DNA of 64,000 nucleotides, taken from NCBI GenBank assembly GCA_020444065.1, contig JAHLLQ010000005.1, forward strand, positions 62,001 through 126,000, written 5' to 3'. Shown here piece by piece: positions 59,193-64,000 of this stretch. Made by a program: the position numbers and the translations under genes. Below the pieces are notes generated by a model. The model saw nothing but the letters and a program-made list of their open reading frames with translations. It was not told where the DNA came from and did not search any database. Every line of letters starts with the position of its first letter. Positions within the stretch are counted from its first letter, which is position 1. The stretch is from a bacterium (lineage in GTDB: Bacteria > Sumerlaeota > Sumerlaeia > SLMS01 > JAHLLQ01).

Positions 59193-62100
59193 TCCGTCGT
59201 TGAAGAGGAGGAGAATTTCTCGACGACATTGCGGGCGGTTTCGGCATTCAGCGGTTCTTCGCCGATCTCGTTTTGCAGCAGGAGCTGGTGGAACGCACCT
59301 TTCATTTCGCGAACATTGGAGTCGACGTGTTCTGCAATGACTTCCAGGGCATCCTCGGGAATCTCGCGATCGGGATGCTCCTTTGAAAGTTGGCGCAGAA
59401 TCGCCATGCGGGTTTCGCGATCGGGCGATTGAATATCCACGATGACGCCGGCACCGAAACGTGACTTCAGGCGCTTCTCCAGATGGGCAATTTCCTTTGG
59501 CGGACGATCGGAGGTGACAATAATCTGTTTCTTCGATTGGTACAACGTGTTGAAGATGTGGAAGAATTCCTCCTGCGCGCGTTCTTTACCGGCCAGGAAT
59601 TGCACGTCATCCAGCAGCAGCACATCGGTACTCTTGTGCCGCTGGCGGAACTTGATCACGGTGTTGTTCTGGATGGCGTCGATCAGTTCGGATGTGAAGT
59701 CCTCCGAGTTTGTATAAATCACCTTCAGCTTCGGGTGGTTCTCGAAAATGTAGTTCGCGACGGCGTGCAGGATGTGTGTCTTGCCGAGGCCGACATCGCT
59801 GTGAAGGAACAGCGGATTGTGCGGCGTGTGTCCCGGCTCTTTCGCCACCGCGATGGACGTGGCCCATGCGAAACGGTTGCGATCGCTGACAACGAAGCGA
59901 TCGAAGTCGTATTCCGGCAGGACGTTCAGTTGGGTCGTTTCCACTTCAGGCGACGAAGGGCCGCGGCTCTGCGCTGTCTTCAGCAATGGAGCCAGCGCAC
60001 GCCACTCTGTCAGCGCCTTCTTCTCGTCGCCGGACTCCTCGAAGAGCTGCGCCCGCAGCGTACGCGCTTCGACATGGTCGGCATCGAGCTCGACCACTTC
60101 GTCCAAGACGCCGAGCGACTCTTCTGCGCCTTCCGTTTCACGGAGACGCTCGGCCAGAAGCATTAACTCCGCGACAGCATCCTGTGTCCGATCGGCTTCC
60201 TGCAGTTCACTGATCAGGATGCGACGCAACTTCGTGTCGCCGGGTGTGAGTTCGATCGCTTCTCGGCGCGCCGACAGGCTTTCGTCTGTATTGCCCTTAG
60301 ACTTGTAGGCGCGCGCCATCGCATCCAGCTCATCGAGCGCCATCTCGACGTCCTGATGATCTTCGTGCAGGCAAACATCAACGATCTGGCGACGAACGCC
60401 TGTGTCGTTCTCGTCGATTTCAAGGGCTTCATAAAGAGTCGTCAGTGAATCGTCGAATTCGCCCTTGCGCGCCTGGACGGCTGCCAACTGCCGCAGATGC
60501 GCGATCGCCTCCATAGGCTGTTCGCGAGCCAGTTCCAACTTCACGAGACCGCTGTAAGTCCCAACGTGCTCGGCGTCCAATTCGAGCGCTTCTTTGTAGA
60601 CCTCTTCCGCTTCGTCGTAGCGTTGGGCGTCGGCGTGCGTTTCGCCAAGCGTCAGCAACTCCTCTAGGGCTTCCTCCGTGCGATCGTTCTTGCGCAGCGC
60701 CTCGATCAATCGCCTGCGCGAGTCTGCATCGTTGGATCGAATCTCCACCAACTTCTGCAGCAGCGTGATCGCTTCTTCTTCCTGGCCATTCTGCTCGTGG
60801 ATCGCGATCAGCGTGCGCATCTGGTCGACCTGTTCATCGGCCTGGCCGATGGATTCGAACAGGCCGATCAACTTGTGATGAAGCCCAGCGTTCATCAGGT
60901 CCTTTTCGGTTAATCCGCGCAGCGTCTCGACGGCGCGTTCAACCACTTCGGCCTCGCGACAGGACTCAATGTACTCATCCAGCCGAATCTGCAACTCGCG
61001 CTGTTCGTTCGCTTCCTGCAGGAGATGCAGAAGTCGCTCGATTGCCTCGAAGTCATCGCTCTGACGCCGGATGAGCTCTTCGAGAACCTCGCGCTCGCCC
61101 TGCAGATCGCGGCCTTCGTGCAGCAGGTCGGCGAGCTTCCAGCTTTCCTCGCGTGCCCGATCATGCTGCTCGTTGATTGTGTAGAGCTCGATCAGCTCAC
61201 GGCGCGCCGACGCATTGGCGGGACGGCGCTCCAGGAGTACAAGGCCTTCCTTGATCGCGTTGTCGTAGTCGCGACGGAGCTTGTAGAACTGCATGCGCCG
61301 CAGCCGCGCATCGATCAGGCCTTCCTCGTCTTCGAGCGCTTCGCAACAATCGCGCAACAGGTCCAGTGCGCCGAGATCGTTCGGATTTTCGTCGAGAAGA
61401 TTCCCGAGCACTTCGCGGCACTTATCGTAATCTTCCGTATCGTGCAGAACCGCGGCAAGATTCCCCAGAAGCTGGCGAGCTTCATCCTTGCGTCCCTGGC
61501 GATTGAGCGTTTCGGCCAGTAACTCGATCGCTCGTGTCCGATGGTCGTCCAGTTCAAGAATGAAGCGAAGGTGCTTCTCTGCCGTTCCGAACTCGGAGCG
61601 TTCAATCAGCAGTTCGCACGCCTTGATGCGTTCGATGTAGGCTTCGCCCCACTTGCCGAGATGGTCGAGCGCCTCTGCGTGGTCCATCATCAGGTGCGGG
61701 TTGTCCGGCTCGATCTCGAACGCGTGCTCGATGTTCTTGACCAACGCCGGTACATTGCCACGTTCCTTCAGAATCGCGCACGTGCCGGTGATCACTTCCA
61801 GCGCCTCGTCGGGATGTCCTGTTCGTTCAAGCAGAACCCGCAAGTCTTCGCGCACGCCGAGGTCCTGCTCGTCGATGATCTGCATCTCGCGGTACAACTC
61901 AAGCGCCTGCTCTAATTCCTCCGCTCTTTCGTAGACGTTTGCGATCGTGCGCAGGCGTTCGATCGCTTCGGCCGAATCTTCCTCTTCCAGTGCGATGTCG
62001 GCGTACGTCCGCAGGGCCTTCAGATCCTCAGGGAACGACTCGAGAATCTCATCGAGCAGGAAACGAGCAGACATGAAGTCATCCGCTTCGCGATAGAGGT

Positions 62101-63304
62101 TGATCAGTTTGTATTGGAGATCGGCGACCATGTCGTGATTGCCGATCTGGCGATGTGCCGTGATCAGTCGCTCGATCAGCGCTGAACTGTCCGATTGCAC
62201 ATTCGCCAGGCTTTGCAGGCCCTCGACCGCTTCCTCGAACGCCTCGCGTCCCATCAATTCGTCGATCAACTCGACGGCTCGTGTGAAGTCCTCGTGCGGC
62301 AGACCGCGCTGGATAAACAGATCGATCATGTCCAACGCAACCTGATCGTTCTGTGGCTGGATCGCCAGAATCGCATCGAGTGTTTCGGCGGCGGCGACCA
62401 ATTCTGCGTCGACAATCTGCTTCTTCGCGACCGCGCGCAAATCCGCGACGGCTTCATCGGGCCGTCCGAGCGTGATCAGCAACTGAGTGATGATCGGGCG
62501 GACCTCGACGCCTTCGGGCGCAATGGTTTCCACGTGGCGATAGGCTTCAAGAGCACGCTCGTACTCCTGGGCCATCTCCGCGGCATCTGCCAGCAGCATC
62601 AATTCCTCGAAGGCTCGCTCGTCGTGCCCTTCGGCTAGGTAGTGCCGCGCCATCATCTCGCGTACGGCGACGGACTCCGGATCGCGATCGAGTTGCTCCT
62701 GCGCCAGTTCCAGGAATTGCTCCGTGTTGCCGGCCTGGCGTTCCGCCTCGATCAGGCGGAGGCTGAATTCTTCCGTCTCGTTGCTACGACCGGTTTCCTC
62801 CAGCAGACGGATTTGCACACGCAGCGCTTTTGGATGATGCGGCTTGCTGTTCAGAATCCGCCGCAGCCTCTTTTCCGCTTCTTCGCGGTACATGCTGCGA
62901 TGCTTGTCTTTCAGCGATAGGAGTTCGACGAAGTTCTCCGCCTCCTCGACCATCGCATCGATGTCTTCCGTTTCGGCGCCCAGCAGGATATCGATCTCGT
63001 ACTCATCGACCAGGCGCTTCAGGGCCGCGTCGTAGTCCCAGCCGCGCGATCGCGCGACAAGGTCGATCAGATCTCCGCCGCCGGACCCGTCGCATTCCGC
63101 ATAAGAGCACCGGTATGCCCGGCGCCCCTCATCCACCGTCAGCGTCCGGAACACCTGTTCTCCATGGATCGGACAGTAGCACCGAATCACGCCACCGCCG
63201 CGCTGGATCGACTCGGTGTGGTAGTCGACGAACTCCAGCACATCGAGCGCTTCCAGCTCGCTGAGGACCTTCTGAATGATGTTCTCTGGATAACCGCTGC
63301 TCAT
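59189..63304 (-). CDS. CHC2 zinc finger-TPR-DnaA-like AAA+ ATPase fusion
   Basis: 1371 residues. N-terminus: a primase-type CHC2 zinc finger, CPIH (Cys-44, His-47) and CSYAEC (Cys-66, Cys-71; spacing C-x4-C rather than the usual C-x2-C). Residues about 90-1110: many TPR-like repeats (AEKHLRFILELDDH, ALELYREMQIIDEQ, AEEVYKEALELDAEHVGTYS). Residues about 1127-1371: a DnaA-type AAA+ domain with PLFLHSDVGLGKTH (Walker A 1169-1176, first Gly replaced by Ser), the DnaA-specific helix with NTVIKFRQRHKSTD, DVLLLDDVQFL, VTSDRPPKEI, RLKSRFGAG (Arg finger) and NVREMKGAF (sensor II). The DNA-binding domain IV of DnaA is absent. It heads a four-gene coupled operon. Role unknown. Confidence 0.92.
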   Translation of the reverse strand: MSSGYPENIIQKVLSELEALDVLEFVDYHTESIQRGGGVIRCYCPIHGEQVFRTLTVDEGRRAYRCSYAECDGSGGGDLIDLVARSRGWDYDAALKRLVDEYEIDILLGAETEDIDAMVEEAENFVELLSLKDKHRSMYREEAEKRLRRILNSKPHHPKALRVQIRLLEETGRSNETEEFSLRLIEAERQAGNTEQFLELAQEQLDRDPESVAVREMMARHYLAEGHDERAFEELMLLADAAEMAQEYERALEAYRHVETIAPEGVEVRPIITQLLITLGRPDEAVADLRAVAKKQIVDAELVAAAETLDAILAIQPQNDQVALDMIDLFIQRGLPHEDFTRAVELIDELMGREAFEEAVEGLQSLANVQSDSSALIERLITAHRQIGNHDMVADLQYKLINLYREADDFMSARFLLDEILESFPEDLKALRTYADIALEEEDSAEAIERLRTIANVYERAEELEQALELYREMQIIDEQDLGVREDLRVLLERTGHPDEALEVITGTCAILKERGNVPALVKNIEHAFEIEPDNPHLMMDHAEALDHLGKWGEAYIERIKACELLIERSEFGTAEKHLRFILELDDHRTRAIELLAETLNRQGRKDEARQLLGNLAAVLHDTEDYDKCREVLGNLLDENPNDLGALDLLRDCCEALEDEEGLIDARLRRMQFYKLRRDYDNAIKEGLVLLERRPANASARRELIELYTINEQHDRAREESWKLADLLHEGRDLQGEREVLEELIRRQSDDFEAIERLLHLLQEANEQRELQIRLDEYIESCREAEVVERAVETLRGLTEKDLMNAGLHHKLIGLFESIGQADEQVDQMRTLIAIHEQNGQEEEAITLLQKLVEIRSNDADSRRRLIEALRKNDRTEEALEELLTLGETHADAQRYDEAEEVYKEALELDAEHVGTYSGLVKLELAREQPMEAIAHLRQLAAVQARKGEFDDSLTTLYEALEIDENDTGVRRQIVDVCLHEDHQDVEMALDELDAMARAYKSKGNTDESLSARREAIELTPGDTKLRRILISELQEADRTQDAVAELMLLAERLRETEGAEESLGVLDEVVELDADHVEARTLRAQLFEESGDEKKALTEWRALAPLLKTAQSRGPSSPEVETTQLNVLPEYDFDRFVVSDRNRFAWATSIAVAKEPGHTPHNPLFLHSDVGLGKTHILHAVANYIFENHPKLKVIYTNSEDFTSELIDAIQNNTVIKFRQRHKSTDVLLLDDVQFLAGKERAQEEFFHIFNTLYQSKKQIIVTSDRPPKEIAHLEKRLKSRFGAGVIVDIQSPDRETRMAILRQLSKEHPDREIPEDALEVIAEHVDSNVREMKGAFHQLLLQNEIGEEPLNAETARNVVEKFSSSSTTE

Positions 63305-63435
63305 GGGTGCCAGACTCTCACGGCGACCGGCACATTCCCCCCCGGCAGCCGCGGCTTAGGATCGACTTCTAGGAGTACGCTGTGTGGGAAAACGTGTCAA
63401 AAGGAAGTGCGCTGGCGAGCGAGGCGATTATTGGT

Positions 63436-63792
63436 CTACGACATCAGCAACCCCAGCAGGATCAGCCCGATCACGGCGAACAGGGTCATTCCTGAGCAGC
63501 CCAGGCCGCACCCGCCGAGAGCCTTCTTTCGATTCTGCTGAAAAAGGGAGGCGACCCCCAGCAAGAACGCCACGATATCGATCATCATCAAGCCGATGAT
63601 CGCCAGGCCGAGCAACATTGTCTGCGGCGTCTCGCCCTGCATGGAACCGGGAGAAGCCATCTCGGCCGCCGTTGCCACCGCAAAGACCAAGATAATCCCC
63701 AGCCCGGCAAGCAAGCTGATGACCAGCGACCAGATTCCAAAACCGGAGTGCTTTGGCTCCGGCGGATACTCCTGCCACCCCCACTGTTCCAT
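63436..63792 (-). CDS. Small membrane protein, DUF4190-like
   Basis: 118 residues from the ATG at 63792, which has AAGGAGG upstream at good spacing; the alternative at 63807 has none. Three membrane helices: IWSLVISLLAGLGIILVFAV, TMLLGLAIIGLMMIDIVAFLLGV and GMTLFAVIGLILLGLLM. A GGCGLGC motif precedes the last helix. The layout resembles DUF4190-like and small uncharacterised membrane proteins. It is co-oriented with the CHC2-TPR-DnaA gene but 131 bases upstream, so an operon link is possible but unproven. Confidence 0.75.
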   Translation of the reverse strand: MEQWGWQEYPPEPKHSGFGIWSLVISLLAGLGIILVFAVATAAEMASPGSMQGETPQTMLLGLAIIGLMMIDIVAFLLGVASLFQQNRKKALGGCGLGCSGMTLFAVIGLILLGLLMS

Positions 63793-64000
63793 GGCGACCT
63801 CCTTCATTTTCTACATAGACGGCTGGCAAAGTCAGGAGAAAGTGTGGGCCGTGCCCCGCAAGGGGAGCAAGCGCGAACGCGCAGATAGGAGAGACCCCGC
63901 AATCCGTGCGACTTCCCGCCGTGGGGGCCTGCCTGCTCAAAAACGGTTGCGATGCTCTCGTTGAGGGGCAGACAATGGCTAAACGGTAGGCCATCCAGTC
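63793..64000. other. Right-edge sequence without recognised gene
   Basis: 208 bases upstream of the small membrane gene. Frames here are short and have no recognised content. It probably contains the promoter of the membrane gene. Confidence 0.4.

Overview
The window is a GC-rich bacterial chromosome segment. Shine-Dalgarno sites such as AAGGAGG are strong, and there is a bacterial initiator tRNA, intrinsic terminators, DnaJ, RbfA, ProS and a PII protein. It looks like one piece of an uncultivated diderm lineage: there are many secreted TPR and beta-rich proteins, lipoproteins, a LolC/E-type permease, a type II secretion/pilus-type ATPase, a Gld-like ABC operon and 'SGGFW'-ended exported proteins. 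That mixture fits groups such as Sumerlaeota, Hydrogenedentota or Planctomycetota-like bacteria, but no 16S or marker phylogeny is available, so the lineage is an inference. There are no phage, IS, CRISPR or rRNA features. Genes are tightly packed, and about eleven gene junctions use the 4-base ATGA/GTGA stop-start overlap.

Layout. 1-3.3 kb: end of a Pro/Thr-linker protein, an exported TPR protein with terminator, and a GT2 glycosyltransferase. 3.5-6.8 kb: M42 aminopeptidase, then on the minus strand an exported TPR protein, PII and trpA. 7.3-12.3 kb: a four-gene Gld-like ABC operon (ATPase, permease, GldG-like protein, DUF4340-parvulin fusion) ending in a clear terminator. 12.4-17.1 kb: an SDR epimerase faces a minus-strand coupled operon (membrane protein, GT4, LURP-one-like protein, ThiE). 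Upstream of that operon lie an elongator-type CAT tRNA and tRNA-fMet with their own promoter and terminator. 17.2-27.3 kb: quinone oxidoreductase, TPR protein plus extended LolC/E permease, FAH-family hydrolase, AsnB, and a minus-strand pair of membrane proteins (DUF4190-like, GT-C). 27.5-33.6 kb: RidA, a lipoprotein with a glycogen-binding-like E-set domain, DnaJ with a two-CxxC protein, and a 5'-nucleotidase split into two coupled genes. 33.7-38.2 kb: an unusual exported-domain/GspE fusion, SppA and RbfA. 38.3-44.4 kb: a membrane fusion lipoprotein divergent from a five-heme cytochrome c, GT4, a Cys-rich protein with a polylysine tail, and a PfkB kinase. 44.5-49.0 kb: a tandemly duplicated two-gene secreted module. 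49.1-52.7 kb: ProS, DAHP synthase, inositol monophosphatase. 53.0-55.8 kb: an exported parallel beta-helix protein and a small exported repeat protein. 55.8-63.3 kb: a four-gene coupled minus-strand operon led by a 1371-residue CHC2 zinc finger-TPR-DnaA ATPase fusion. 63.4-63.8 kb: a small membrane protein.

The most interesting candidates for undescribed biology are the CHC2-TPR-DnaA operon (55.8-63.3 kb), the GspE ATPase fused behind a predicted exported sensor-like region (33.7-36.3 kb), the duplicated secreted module (44.5-49.0 kb), and the DUF4340-parvulin fusion closing the Gld-like ABC operon. Much of the rest is housekeeping metabolism (TrpA, ThiE, AroF-type DAHP synthase, AsnB, ProS) scattered outside its classical operons, as is common in such lineages.
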